DNA of 64,000 nt. Source: Proteus columbae (GTDB lineage Bacteria; Pseudomonadota; Gammaproteobacteria; Enterobacterales; Enterobacteriaceae). The translations under genes were made by a program, and so were the position numbers. The stretch covers positions 1-64,000 of the forward strand of contig NZ_NGVR01000032.1 of assembly GCF_002777965.1 (NCBI RefSeq). The letters run 5' to 3'. Below the pieces are notes generated by a model, which saw only the letters and a list, made by a program, of their open reading frames with translations, was not told the DNA's origin and did not search any database. Positions 1 to 8,989 of this stretch are shown piece by piece (position 1 is the first letter of the stretch; each line of letters begins with the position of its first letter).

Positions 1-5
1 AAAAG

Positions 6-40
6 GACTGAGTCCAGTTCAATACCGAACTCAGTCTTTA
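6..40. terminator. Bulged hairpin, likely bidirectional terminator
   Basis: GACTGA (6-11) pairs with TCAGTC (31-36), with an inner stem GTTC/GAAC (17-20/27-30). It is preceded by AAAA and followed by TTTA, so it can end transcription in either direction. The gene it serves lies left of the window or is the lipoprotein gene on the minus strand. Confidence 0.5.
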
Positions 41-46
41 CCTAAC

Positions 47-81
47 TAATTTAAACTGTCCAATAAACTGGGGTCAGTTCA
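47..81. mobile_element. Terminal-repeat-like remnant of an IS3-family element
   Basis: Read on the minus strand, this stretch starts TGAACTGACCCCAGTTTATT, the style of an IS3-family terminal inverted repeat (TGAAC...CCCC). The outer tip is at 81, so the element would extend left, out of the window. The inner 26 bases (47-72) occur again without a transposase at 27692-27717. No transposase is visible here. The family assignment rests on the look of the end only. Confidence 0.35.
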
Positions 82-181
82 TAACCATCGGTTTTTTTAT
101 TATTCGTTCGATCTTAATTCAATATAGCTAAAAAAACACGTCAAACAATGACTCAATCAAATATCCAATGCTACTTAATCA

Positions 182-454
182 TTAATCTTCGTTAGCTGTT
201 ATAACATCCTGACACAATAGTCCTCTAATATCTTTTGCATCAATCCAACCATCAACACTATCTATTGGCTTACTCGGGCTGTATAAGCGGTCATTGACGT
301 CTTTAGCGGTGAAAGCAAGCTTCTCATTAGTTTTGTCGAATATACCGACACAGTTAACTGGAGTGAGTTTTGAGGTATTAATTTTTCCGTCAGCAGTACA
401 ACCTGCAAGAAATAACGTCGCTAATGATACAGAAATGATAATTGCTTTTTTCAT
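182..454 (-). CDS. Small lipoprotein of unknown function
   Basis: The 90-residue product has a short basic start, a hydrophobic stretch and a lipobox LAGC with Cys19 as the likely lipidated residue, so it should be anchored in the outer or inner membrane facing the periplasm. Two further cysteines (near residues 35 and 81) could form a disulphide. I do not recognise the family. The start is supported by AAGGAG six bases before the ATG. It stands alone, with a long non-coding stretch upstream. Confidence 0.75.
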   Translation of the reverse strand: MKKAIIISVSLATLFLAGCTADGKINTSKLTPVNCVGIFDKTNEKLAFTAKDVNDRLYSPSKPIDSVDGWIDAKDIRGLLCQDVITANED

Positions 455-1395
455 AGTAGCTCCTTGACACTCTTATTTTTATTTTTACCAAAAATCACGG
501 AGTGATTATTTAGTAGTCTTTAAACTAGAAATATCTAATGATTTATAACTGCTTTGAGTATAACGAATAAATGGAGAAATATTTGAGTTATTGAGCTATT
601 AATGAAAAAAATAAGAAATATTGGGAAGGAATAGAAAAGAGAGGGAGAAACAGAAAACAACGGCGGATAAATGAAAATAATAATTAGTGTACCATACTGA
701 ATTCTCAGTAATCTAATTATCTATTAATAATAGATTTAGCATTAATTTCATTATTCACACGACTTATTGTTTACTGCTTATCCCCAGCAATCGTGTTACC
801 TATTTGAAGCGCAGACAAAATAGATATGATCACTTTCAGTAGTACTGAACGATAACAAGCAAATAACTTTACAGTCACGGTTAATCTACCTGAATAAAGA
901 AATAATAATATGTCTTAAATCAAAAAAATTAAATGTTTTAAAATATACTGCAATATTTTGAAATATTTGCAATATCTCATCATTAAGTAAGAAATATTTA
1001 ACAGATGTGTCAATTTTTAAACCTATACAACACAAGAGAGTTTATCTAAAAAAAGATAATTCGTCAAACCGTAAGTGCTTAGAATATAGTGTCTATTTTT
1101 TTACTTTATGTAGAATCTCACTGTTAGTAAACAAATTGTCTAAAGATATTCGATATGATTAATGTTTAGATAAATTTATCAATATTGATTAAAAAACACT
1201 TTCCTATGCCGAAAAACTGTATAAATCATTTAGAAATTGGAAAAAAAATTTAATAAAAAAAATAGTGAGAAAAAAGATTTTTGCTTTTTTTTCACTTTTT
1301 TCTCTTTCTAAGAGTAGCCAAATCCGCGTAACTAAATACTAGAAGTGTGATCAATGTGGCATTATAAATAGTCTAAAAATAGAGGAAGGTTCTAA
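455..1395. other. Long AT-rich intergenic region
   Basis: About 940 bases with no convincing protein gene. It is strongly AT-rich with A and T runs, notably between 1180 and 1310. A weak long-range hairpin pairs ACACG (757-761) with CGTGT (792-796), but I cannot link it to a known RNA. It presumably contains the promoter of the lipoprotein gene on the minus strand. Confidence 0.5.
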
Positions 1396-1503
1396 ATGAA
1401 GGGAATTGCATTGATAAAAACATTGTTAATTTTTCAACTCCTCACCTTTATACAAAAGCGAGGAGTTTGTGTTATCCGTTATAAAGCACGTAGTGAGAAA
1501 TGA
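1396..1503 (+). CDS. Candidate 35-residue hydrophobic peptide
   Basis: An ATG at 1396 follows a good ribosome site (AGGAAGG, 1383-1389, spacing six) and opens a frame of 35 codons ending in TGA at 1501-1503. The product has a hydrophobic core (residues 4-19) and a basic tail around Cys25 (CVIRYK). The tail loosely recalls the CEIRY part of Hok-type toxins, but the C-terminal part of Hok is missing. Its last codons run antisense to the 3' end of murJ, which weakens the case. A hairpin (1436-1443/1460-1467) lies inside. It could be chance. Confidence 0.25.
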   Translation: MKGIALIKTLLIFQLLTFIQKRGVCVIRYKARSEK

Positions 1504-3014
1504 CGAGGTCTAAACCCTAGTGCATACAACGCAACAAAATAACTTCCTGCTCCGGCTACTACAACTAGTAACAAGCGTAAGATACGCATTAGCATATTGC
1601 CAGTATCCCAACTTGGCATGATCCACAACATTCCAGCTAATACAGCCCCCATTACAGCAAGCGCAATAGCAAGTTTTAATAAGAATACAGGCCAGCCAGC
1701 TAAAGGCTGATAGATATCTTTCTTGCGGATCTGCCAAAACAGCATAGAGGCATTAAAACAAGCCGCAATACCGATTGAGAGCGCAAGACCCACATGTTTT
1801 AAACTACCAATAAACGCAAGGTTCATCAATTGTGTGAGGATCAATGTGGCAATGGCAATTTTTACTGGTGTTTTAATATCCTGACGCGAATAAAAACCCG
1901 GTGCTAATATTTTTATGATAATCAGTCCCATTAACCCAACACAGTAAGCAATCAGCGCTTGTTGTGTCATCAGTGCATCATGAGCATTAAAATTACCATA
2001 CTGGAATAAAGACGCCGTTAAAGGCCCAGACAATACCGCTAAACCAATAGTACAAGGCAGTGCTAATAAGAAGCACAGTCTTAATCCCCAATCCATTAAT
2101 TTTCTATATTCTTCAGTATTGCCACTGGCAAAACTCTTAGATAATGAAGGAAGTAAGATTGTACCTAATGCAACACCTAATACTCCTGTCGGTAATTCCA
2201 TCAAGCGATCAGCGTAATACATCCAAGAAACTGAACCAGAAACTAGAAAGGATGCAAAAATAGTATTGATAATTAACGATATTTGGCTAACTGAAACGCC
2301 TAAAATAGCAGGTCCCATTAGTTTCATCACACGCCAAACACCGCTATTTTTAAATGAAATACGCGGCAAAACAAGCATACCGATTTTTTTCAAATGCGGT
2401 AATTGATAACCAAGTTGTAATATTCCCCCAGCAACAACCGCCCACGCCAATGCCATAATAGGAGGATTACAATAAGGTGCGACCACTAAAGCGAAAAAGA
2501 TCATGCTGACATTGAGTAGCGTTGGTGCAAAAGCGGGTACTGAAAAACGATTCCAAGTATTTAAAATAGAGCCCGTCAATGAAGCTAATGAAATAAGAAA
2601 AATATAAGGAAAGGTGATCCGTAATAGATCGGTTGTTAATTGAAATTTATCAGGTGAACTACTAAAACCCGGAGCTGTAACATAAATCACCCAAGGCGCA
2701 GCAATAATGCCAATCACGGTGATCACGGCTAAAATAAGTGTCAGCATACCTGAGACATAAGCAATAAAGGTACGCGTTGCTTCTTCACCTTGCTGATTTT
2801 TATATTCGGCCAAGATAGGAACAAATGCCTGAGAAAATGCCCCTTCTGCAAAAATACGCCGCAATAAGTTTGGCAATTTAAAAGCAACAAAAAAAGCATC
2901 TGTTGCCATACCTGCGCCAAAAATACGCGCAATAATTGCATCACGAATAAATCCTAGTACCCGTGAAAATAAGGTCATAGAACTCACTGCTGCAAGTGAT
3001 TTAAGTAAATTCAT
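1479..3014 (-). CDS. murJ: MurJ, lipid II flippase
   Basis: The 511-residue product matches the length and hydrophobic pattern of MurJ/MviN, a MOP-superfamily inner-membrane protein with 14 helices. It moves lipid-linked peptidoglycan precursor (lipid II) from the cytoplasmic to the periplasmic face. The N-terminus, with [20 protein letters not shown] (residues 16-35) followed by [17 protein letters not shown], is the family signature and carries the conserved arginines of the central cavity. The ATG at 3014 gives a full-length protein, although the ribosome site is weak. In E. coli murJ also lies near rimJ, mdtH and yceB, so the local order is ancestral. Confidence 0.96.
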   Translation of the reverse strand: MNLLKSLAAVSSMTLFSRVLGFIRDAIIARIFGAGMATDAFFVAFKLPNLLRRIFAEGAFSQAFVPILAEYKNQQGEEATRTFIAYVSGMLTLILAVITVIGIIAAPWVIYVTAPGFSSSPDKFQLTTDLLRITFPYIFLISLASLTGSILNTWNRFSVPAFAPTLLNVSMIFFALVVAPYCNPPIMALAWAVVAGGILQLGYQLPHLKKIGMLVLPRISFKNSGVWRVMKLMGPAILGVSVSQISLIINTIFASFLVSGSVSWMYYADRLMELPTGVLGVALGTILLPSLSKSFASGNTEEYRKLMDWGLRLCFLLALPCTIGLAVLSGPLTASLFQYGNFNAHDALMTQQALIAYCVGLMGLIIIKILAPGFYSRQDIKTPVKIAIATLILTQLMNLAFIGSLKHVGLALSIGIAACFNASMLFWQIRKKDIYQPLAGWPVFLLKLAIALAVMGAVLAGMLWIMPSWDTGNMLMRILRLLLVVVAGAGSYFVALYALGFRPRHFSLRAL

Positions 3015-3158
3015 AAAGTCATTCTAATTTTTGTTGAATGGAATAAAAAGAAAGGGACTATACTCCGTCTCTAACATCGAAAAATCAATCTTCAATTAGC
3101 TAAGAATATGCTGACTCTGCTTATCTTCGACTAACCAAAACGATTAAAAAATAGCTAT

Positions 3159-3755
3159 TTATGGCTTTACAAGCATTTTTCTCAACATTGCTTCCAACAT
3201 AACGTGATCCTCACCCTCATTAAATTCAGGATCGATAATATTTCTTCCCATGGAACCATCTGCGATAACTAACAACCATGTTGCAATTTTCTCTGGCTCA
3301 AGTGTTGAGTCTATCTGCCCTTTTTTAATACCGTTTTTCAGCATCGCAATCAAACGCTGTTTGTTGTTTCTTTCATTTTCAATAAAAATATCGTGAATGC
3401 TCGCATTACGCGACGCTTCAGCAAAAATTTCAATACTAATGCGCGCATATTCGGGGTGATTATAGAGCGCTATAATTTCCTTCATCAAATCGATGATTGC
3501 TTGAATACACTCTTCTTTGGCTTCATAGCGACAAAAGATATCGTCAAACAGTTGTGTATCCTCTAATGCAATCGCCTCAATAATCGAATTCTTATTCGGA
3601 AAGTAATGAAATACATTCCCTGGGCTCATACCAGCTTCATGGCAAATTTCTGCTGTTGATGTGGAGTGAAAGCCTTTTACAGCAAAGCAACGTATTGCAG
3701 CATCAATAATATGCTTCATTTTCGCTTTTTGTTTGTCAGTAACAGTCTTGTTCAT
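3159..3755 (-). CDS. TetR/AcrR-family transcriptional regulator
   Basis: The 198-residue product has an N-terminal TetR helix-turn-helix (about residues 10-60, with GFHSTSTAEICHEAGMSPGN and VFHYFPNKNSIIEAI) and a helical ligand-binding and dimer domain. It is transcribed divergently from the GNAT acetyltransferase gene. Between them lie two 16-base palindromes (3785-3800 and 3810-3825) with the layout of a TetR operator, so it probably represses itself and the acetyltransferase. The inducing ligand cannot be read from the sequence. Confidence 0.9.
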   Translation of the reverse strand: MNKTVTDKQKAKMKHIIDAAIRCFAVKGFHSTSTAEICHEAGMSPGNVFHYFPNKNSIIEAIALEDTQLFDDIFCRYEAKEECIQAIIDLMKEIIALYNHPEYARISIEIFAEASRNASIHDIFIENERNNKQRLIAMLKNGIKKGQIDSTLEPEKIATWLLVIADGSMGRNIIDPEFNEGEDHVMLEAMLRKMLVKP

Positions 3756-3784
3756 AACATTAAAAATCTCTGGACAAAATAAAT

Positions 3785-3825
3785 TAGACTGATTAGTCTA
3801 CTATAAAACTAGACCAAACAGTCTA
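3785..3825. promoter_or_regulatory. Tandem palindromic operator for the TetR regulator
   Basis: TAGACTGATTAGTCTA (3785-3800) is a perfect 6-4-6 palindrome. TAGACCAAACAGTCTA (3810-3825) is the same with one mismatch. The starts are 25 bases apart. They sit 30 bases before the TetR start and 36 bases before the likely GNAT start, as expected for a shared operator controlling both promoters. Confidence 0.75.
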
Positions 3826-3860
3826 AAAAGTTAACCCTATTATTGCAGAGTAACGATATC

Positions 3861-4508
3861 ATGCAATTACTTAATGAACACTATCAGCTTCGTATTGCAG
3901 AACCTTCAGATATTCCTGAAATTATTCAATTATTTGCACAAGCATTTCGTTTTAAATTGAATGCTTTTAATATTGATAGCACTAATCCTAAACAACGTCG
4001 GCAATTAGAGGCTATTTGGAATTCATTAGCATGTAAAAAAAATAGCCAACAATTTGTTGTCACTGATGATGGAAAGATAATTGCAACATTTTGTTTAGTG
4101 ATAAAAGAAAACGGCTTTATTTCAAATCCCTTTATGAAAACACCTTTCTTGGATTATTGGCGCTTTGGTATCGCTCATTATATTAAGCAAAAGATTTTAT
4201 TTTCTTTATTTGATTATATGCCAAATGAAAATGAGGCTTATTTAGCACATATTGCTGTTTTATCATCATATCAAGGACATGGTATTGCCTACGCTATACT
4301 TGAGTGGATAACCCAATATAGTAAAGATGTTCTGAAAAAAGCGTATTTATCACTTTATGTCGATATTCATCATGAAGGTGCGCTTTATTTGTATCAAAAA
4401 AATGGGTTTTATATTGAAAAAGAAGAATCATCACGCTTAACAAAGTCTATTTTCCATATTCAACATTGGTACTATATGTTGAAAAAAACCGACTTAATGA
4501 CCTATTAA
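3861..4508 (+). CDS. GNAT-family N-acetyltransferase
   Basis: The frame is open from a TTG at 3843, but the ATG at 3861 is a more natural start (215 residues) and lies farther from the operator. The C-terminal half carries the acetyl-CoA site of GNAT enzymes: AHIAVLSSYQGHGIAYAIL (near residues 132-150) fits the Q-x-x-G-x-A/G loop, and the following YLYQKNGF is the usual second motif. The substrate is unknown. It is the likely target of the divergent TetR regulator, which suggests an inducible detoxification or modification role. Confidence 0.8.
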   Translation: MQLLNEHYQLRIAEPSDIPEIIQLFAQAFRFKLNAFNIDSTNPKQRRQLEAIWNSLACKKNSQQFVVTDDGKIIATFCLVIKENGFISNPFMKTPFLDYWRFGIAHYIKQKILFSLFDYMPNENEAYLAHIAVLSSYQGHGIAYAILEWITQYSKDVLKKAYLSLYVDIHHEGALYLYQKNGFYIEKEESSRLTKSIFHIQHWYYMLKKTDLMTY

Positions 4509-4536
4509 ATATCGCTATCTTCGTTAGAAAACGGCT

Positions 4537-4590
4537 AAAAGCACTGATATAAAGACCATTTTAATATAATGATAAACAGTGCTTTTCTTC
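4537..4590. terminator. Bidirectional terminator between acetyltransferase and rimJ
   Basis: AAAAGCACTG (4537-4546) pairs with CAGTGCTTTT (4577-4586), followed by CTTCC on plus and preceded by A-rich bases that give a U-run on minus. It separates two convergent genes. The loop is long (30 bases). Confidence 0.65.
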
Positions 4591-4604
4591 CACAATAACC
4601 AATA

Positions 4605-5186
4605 TTAACGTTTAAAATAAGTTCGCGTTGTTAATGCAGTCAGTACGTGGTCTCGCCACTCTTGATTAATTTGTAGATAGTTTTTGGCGTATCCTTCACG
4701 TTCAAAACCATGTTTAGCTAATAGATTTCCACTGCGTAAATTATGAGGCATATAATTCGCCATGATACGATGCATTCCTTGCTGTCGTTGCATATAGCGA
4801 AGGGTTTCCGTTAAAGCTTCTGACATATAACCCTGACCTTGCCACTTTTCACCGACTGAATATCCCAGGAAACAGGCATTAAAAGCGCCACGCATAACAT
4901 TGCTGTAATTAGCTACACCAATAATTTCATCTTCATTTTGTGTTAATAATAGAAAATGAAAAGCACTTTCTTGTCGGTGTAGTTCGTTCATATATTGTAA
5001 ACGGTGTTCCCAACCAGAGGGTATATAATGTGTTTTATCTCTTACGGGTTCCCATGGAATTAAAAAGCGACGATTTAATGTATAATAATCGGCTAATTTT
5101 TCAGCATCTCGCTCGTATGCTAAACGTATTACCATTCTTTGTGTTTCAAAACGAATTTTAGGAATTCCGCCACGATAACCAAACAT
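4605..5186 (-). CDS. rimJ: RimJ, ribosomal protein S5 N-terminal alanine acetyltransferase
   Basis: The 193-residue GNAT enzyme matches RimJ along its full length: [20 protein letters not shown] at the start, a [18 protein letters not shown] acetyl-CoA loop (near residues 108-125) and the [19 protein letters not shown] segment typical of the RimJ/RimL group. RimJ acetylates the N-terminal alanine of ribosomal protein S5. It is divergent from mdtH, as in E. coli, with about 200 bases between the two starts. Confidence 0.93.
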   Translation of the reverse strand: MFGYRGGIPKIRFETQRMVIRLAYERDAEKLADYYTLNRRFLIPWEPVRDKTHYIPSGWEHRLQYMNELHRQESAFHFLLLTQNEDEIIGVANYSNVMRGAFNACFLGYSVGEKWQGQGYMSEALTETLRYMQRQQGMHRIMANYMPHNLRSGNLLAKHGFEREGYAKNYLQINQEWRDHVLTALTTRTYFKR

Positions 5187-5383
5187 TACGATCTCATTAT
5201 CCTTTGATATAAATAAGTCTAATTCTGAAGCAACTCTTCTTATTCTGCCACTAACCTTAATAAAAAAATATCATCTTTAATTTACTAGGAATTATGCACA
5301 TTTAGAGACAGAATAGTCGAAGAAATAAATTATTTCATTCCCCCCTTATTTTATTTAAATTATTTGCTTATTGATGGTGAGTA

Positions 5384-6586
5384 ATGGCGCTGGTAACACA
5401 AGCCCGTACTTTGGGTAAATACTTCCTCCTAATTGACAATATGTTAGTTGTCTTAGGTTTTTTCGTCGTTTTTCCGCTTATTTCTATTCGTTTCGTCGAA
5501 CAATTAGGTTGGGCTGGTGTTATTGTCGGCTTTGCATTAGGGCTTAGACAATTAGTGCAACAAGGCCTTGGTATTTTTGGTGGCGCAATTGCAGACCGTT
5601 TTGGTGCAAAACCAATGATAATAACTGGCATGTTATTACGAGCTTTAGGTTTTGCTTTAATGGCAATGGCAGATCAACCTTGGATACTTTGGTTATCTTG
5701 CATTTTATCTGCATTAGGTGGGACTTTATTTGATCCACCTCGCACAGCACTGGTTATCAAATTAACCCGCCCTTATGAGCGCGGTCGTTTTTACTCTTTA
5801 TTATTAATGCAAGATAGCGCCGGTGCCGTTATTGGAGCACTTATCGGTAGCTGGTTATTACAGTATGATTTTCATTTAGTTTGCTGGGTTGGTGCGGGTG
5901 TTTTTGTTATCGCAGCCTTATTTAATGCTTGGTTATTACCCGCTTACCGTATATCCACAACCAGAACACCAATTAAAGAAGGGTTAAAACGCGTACTTCT
6001 TGATAAGCGTTTTGTCAGTTATGTCTTAACGCTGACAGGTTATTTTGTATTATCCGTTCAAGTCATGTTGATGTTTCCTATTATCGTCAATGATATTGCG
6101 GGTACGCCAACAGCAGTAAAATGGATGTATGCTATTGAAGCCCTGCTTTCTTTAACATTGCTTTATCCTATTGCTCGCTGGAGTGAGAAACGTTTCAAAT
6201 TAGAACAGCGTTTAATGGCAGGCTTATTTTTAATGAGCATTAGCATGTTCCCTGTTGGCATGATCCATTCATTACAAAGCATCTTCTTGATTATTGGACT
6301 GTTCTATCTTGGTACTATTACCGCGGAGCCTGCTCGCGAAACATTAAGTGCATCACTTGCTGATCCTCGCGCTCGTGGTAGTTATATGGGCTTTAGCCGA
6401 TTAGGCTTAGCATTTGGTGGTGCAATAGGATATACCGGTGGTGGATGGATGTATGATTTAGGTAATCAATTTGATATGCCTGAATTGCCTTGGTTCTTAC
6501 TAGGAACCGTAGGTTTAATAACACTTTATGCGTTACATCGCCAATTTAATCGTAAAAAAATAGAAACAGCCATGCTTACTCCCTAA
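5384..6586 (+). CDS. mdtH: MdtH, major facilitator drug efflux protein
   Basis: The 400-residue product is a 12-helix inner-membrane MFS antiporter. The loop after helix 2 reads [17 protein letters not shown] (about residues 65-82), the MFS motif A, and a repeat-like GRWSEKR loop follows helix 8. Length and neighbourhood (rimJ on one side, yceB on the other) agree with MdtH, which in E. coli gives modest quinolone resistance when over-produced. The physiological substrate is unknown. Only about 40 bases separate it from the downstream lipoprotein gene, so they may be co-transcribed. Confidence 0.93.
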   Translation: MALVTQARTLGKYFLLIDNMLVVLGFFVVFPLISIRFVEQLGWAGVIVGFALGLRQLVQQGLGIFGGAIADRFGAKPMIITGMLLRALGFALMAMADQPWILWLSCILSALGGTLFDPPRTALVIKLTRPYERGRFYSLLLMQDSAGAVIGALIGSWLLQYDFHLVCWVGAGVFVIAALFNAWLLPAYRISTTRTPIKEGLKRVLLDKRFVSYVLTLTGYFVLSVQVMLMFPIIVNDIAGTPTAVKWMYAIEALLSLTLLYPIARWSEKRFKLEQRLMAGLFLMSISMFPVGMIHSLQSIFLIIGLFYLGTITAEPARETLSASLADPRARGSYMGFSRLGLAFGGAIGYTGGGWMYDLGNQFDMPELPWFLLGTVGLITLYALHRQFNRKKIETAMLTP

Positions 6587-6628
6587 AGATCGGGTAAACT
6601 CTTAGTTATCAATGATCAAGGAGTGTTT

Positions 6629-7183
6629 ATGAAAGCAATTTTTCTAACAGCTATATTAGTATTAACAAGCTTAGTCACAGGGTGTGATCAGCTCAAGCAA
6701 TTTGATGTAAGTGAAAATCTTATTAATGACTATATCAGCCAAAAAATAAATCTCCAGAAACATATTGGTGAAGATGAAGTTGTATCCGCTGATATTAAAT
6801 TGAGCAATCTTTCCATTCAAATTGGTCGTACTGAGCCGGGTAAAATTAGTCTTTCTGGTACAACCGACCTAACAATTAATTCATTCTTTGGCAAGACAAA
6901 CGCTAAAGTTGAGCTTACGTTATCAGGCCAACCTTCTTATCAAGCTGATAAAGGAGCGATATACATAAAATCAATGGCTATTGATAGTTACAAAGTCTCT
7001 CCAGAAAAAATGGATGCAGTGGTTGTCGCATTAAAACCTTATTTAGAGACAACCATCGCAACTTACTTTGATAATCAACCTGTTTATGTTCTTAATCCAG
7101 AAAAAAACAGTGCTGAAGCTGCTGCGTTTAAACTCGCTAAAGGCATTGAAGTTAAACCGGGTAAATTCGTGATCCAACTCTAA
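6629..7183 (+). CDS. yceB: YceB-like DUF1439 lipoprotein
   Basis: The ATG at 6629 sits five bases after AAGGAG (6618-6623), so it is a better start than the in-frame GTG at 6623. The 184-residue product has a signal peptide ending in a lipobox VTGC with Cys19 and a DUF1439 body of alternating beta strands and helices, like E. coli YceB. It is probably anchored in the outer membrane and may bind a hydrophobic ligand, by analogy with related tubular lipid-binding folds. It follows mdtH closely, as in E. coli. Confidence 0.88.
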   Translation: MKAIFLTAILVLTSLVTGCDQLKQFDVSENLINDYISQKINLQKHIGEDEVVSADIKLSNLSIQIGRTEPGKISLSGTTDLTINSFFGKTNAKVELTLSGQPSYQADKGAIYIKSMAIDSYKVSPEKMDAVVVALKPYLETTIATYFDNQPVYVLNPEKNSAEAAAFKLAKGIEVKPGKFVIQL

Positions 7184-7226
7184 TAGTTACGTGAGTTGAT
7201 TAAAAATATTTATCGTCATTAATGAG

Positions 7227-7256
7227 AAAGGCAAACCTAATGGTTTGCCTTTTTTA
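7227..7256. terminator. Rho-independent terminator after yceB
   Basis: AAAGGCAAACC (7227-7237) pairs perfectly with GGTTTGCCTTT (7242-7252) around a TAAT loop, then TTTT. It ends the yceB transcript on plus; the A-run on the left side lets it act for the convergent ycdY transcript as well. Confidence 0.9.
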
Positions 7257-7292
7257 TGAATAATAAAATACTATTACAAAGAAATAGTTATA

Positions 7293-7874
7293 TTACTCTG
7301 CTTCTGTATCTTCTGCTTTATCACTCTCTTCATCATCAGAGAGTTCTTCACGTAATGCTGATAATGCACCACGCGCAATACCAGCTAGTGTACGATAAAA
7401 GCCACTTGTTGCATGAGCTTCAACCTTACCTAAAAATGTTCCCGCCCAAGGTAGCAGATATTCATCAAATAATTGTACTTGAGCTAATACTTCATCTTCG
7501 GCAGAGTTATCTTCAAGCCATGAAGCAGCAAGTAATAAAGCACCAAAACTGTCTGTTGCATTATCAGTAACAGGCATACCCCTTGTGACTAAGAATTGAC
7601 GAATATCGTCTTCTTTGATCTCTTCATAATCATGGGCATAAACGGATACTGCTGGCGCTTCACCACCAAAAAGAGACTGATAATCGGCTTCAACAATAGC
7701 TAAATCTTTTACGCTGTTTTTTAATGTATTAAATAGCTCATCTTGCTCTAATGGCCATAACTGACTTAGTTTTCCTTCACCAATCATTTTAATAATTGGT
7801 GATAAAATAGGATCTTGGGGCGCACGCTGGAATAATGTGCCTAAAAGTCGGCAAACTATTGAAAATTCATTCAT
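7293..7874 (-). CDS. ycdY: YcdY, TorD/DmsD-family chaperone
   Basis: The all-helical 193-residue product matches E. coli YcdY: the start MNEFSIVCRLLGTLFQRAPQ, the WPLEQDELF segment and the LLPWAGTFLGKVEAHA block (about residues 138-154) are conserved. TorD-family proteins are redox-enzyme maturation chaperones; YcdY was linked in E. coli to activating the zinc phosphatase YcdX and to swarming. Here no ycdX is present beside it, although E. coli has ghrA-ycdX-ycdY in a row. The C-terminal tail is strongly acidic (about residues 176-193). Confidence 0.88.
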   Translation of the reverse strand: MNEFSIVCRLLGTLFQRAPQDPILSPIIKMIGEGKLSQLWPLEQDELFNTLKNSVKDLAIVEADYQSLFGGEAPAVSVYAHDYEEIKEDDIRQFLVTRGMPVTDNATDSFGALLLAASWLEDNSAEDEVLAQVQLFDEYLLPWAGTFLGKVEAHATSGFYRTLAGIARGALSALREELSDDEESDKAEDTEAE

Positions 7875-7991
7875 TGTATTTTTATCCTAAAAAGTTTCGC
7901 ATTATTGTGCTTTTAATGGTAAGAAAATCAACTTTTTTCGTCATTTCTCTTTTATTGTTAATATTAAGCTTACTATCTTTAACCACTTAAA

Positions 7992-8046
7992 ACAGAAAAA
8001 GCGCGCTCTTATTATTAAGTCTTATGCTTAATATAAGAAACGCGCC
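7992..8046 (-). terminator. Strong intrinsic terminator of the oxygenase gene
   Basis: GCGCG (8001-8005) pairs with CGCGC (8041-8045), extended by CTTAT-ATTAAG against CTTAATATAAG with a one-base bulge. On the minus strand the stem is followed by TTTTTCTGTTTT. It lies downstream of the 2OG oxygenase gene and separates it from ycdY. Confidence 0.85.
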
Positions 8047-8131
8047 TAATCCCATGCTACTTATCTTATAAAGCAGTTTTATAAAAACGTATTAAAAACG
8101 ACTTTATGACAACAGCATTTTATTGCATTTG

Positions 8132-8740
8132 TTAGCTGGCTATATCAAGAAAATTATCTCTTACACCATTCACACGAAACCACCCTGCAATACTTATTCT
8201 CTCTTTATAAGTAGGAAGTACTTCATGAGGGAATTGTTCTGAAAGGAAAACGACCAAACGCCCACCTTTAGGAGCCACTGTCGCAAGTTCATTATCTTCC
8301 AAATCATAAATAACTAACTCACCGCCATCTTCTTTTTTCCAATCTTCATTAAGATACAATACTGTCGTTAAGCGTCGAGTAACATTTTCTTTAAATGCAT
8401 CAAGGTGTTTTTTATAAAAAGCGCCTTTTTCATAACAAGCAAAATGCGCTTCATATTCAAAAAGTCCAAGAAAAAACTCACGATTTACAGCACGTTGAAT
8501 AGACTCCATTTGCATTAAATAATGCTGAACGGGAGCTCCCATTTCTGGTTCTAGCCAACTGATTTTATCACTACGTATCGCTATTTCTGCCTGTCGATTT
8601 TCATGACGACCAATACGAGCTTGTTGTGCATTATCGCCAAAACAAGCTCGTAATTGTTGAACAGCTTCTAGTGTGAGGAAATCATCCCAAACACACCATC
8701 CTTTCTCTGCAATTTGCTCAAGAAGATTTGCTATATTCAT
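8132..8740 (-). CDS. 2OG-Fe(II) oxygenase, SM-20/prolyl-4-hydroxylase type
   Basis: The 202-residue cytosolic protein has the double-stranded beta-helix iron site: H112-x-D114 in KKHLDAF, H172 in FPHEVLP and R181 as the likely 2-oxoglutarate anchor (YKERISIAGWF). The GGELVIYD and PKGGRLVVF strands are typical of SM-20-related oxygenases. It would couple 2-oxoglutarate decarboxylation to hydroxylation of an unknown target, perhaps a protein. It lies in an insertion between ycdY and ghrA, upstream of a strong terminator. It could be transcribed with the large gene behind it, although 249 bases separate them. Confidence 0.85.
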   Translation of the reverse strand: MNIANLLEQIAEKGWCVWDDFLTLEAVQQLRACFGDNAQQARIGRHENRQAEIAIRSDKISWLEPEMGAPVQHYLMQMESIQRAVNREFFLGLFEYEAHFACYEKGAFYKKHLDAFKENVTRRLTTVLYLNEDWKKEDGGELVIYDLEDNELATVAPKGGRLVVFLSEQFPHEVLPTYKERISIAGWFRVNGVRDNFLDIAS

Positions 8741-8989
8741 TAATCATATTGTCTGATAAACATGGGAAACTACTTTATAGCACCAACTTGGCTAAAATAG
8801 CAATATAATAAATTAATCATCTCAATAAACCAAAGTGAATAGAAATAAAGACTAAAAAAATAGTCATCAAGGTAACAAGATAACACTTTCCACCACCATT
8901 AAAACCATTTAAAAAATCAGGTTATTATTTAAGTAATAAAAAATGCGCCTATTTTACAACCTGAAACATCAATTAATCGAATGAATTAT

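Noticed and set aside
7256-7570. 104-codon His/Leu-rich frame on plus over ycdY
   Set aside because: Composition is that of an antisense shadow; it begins inside the terminator T-run.
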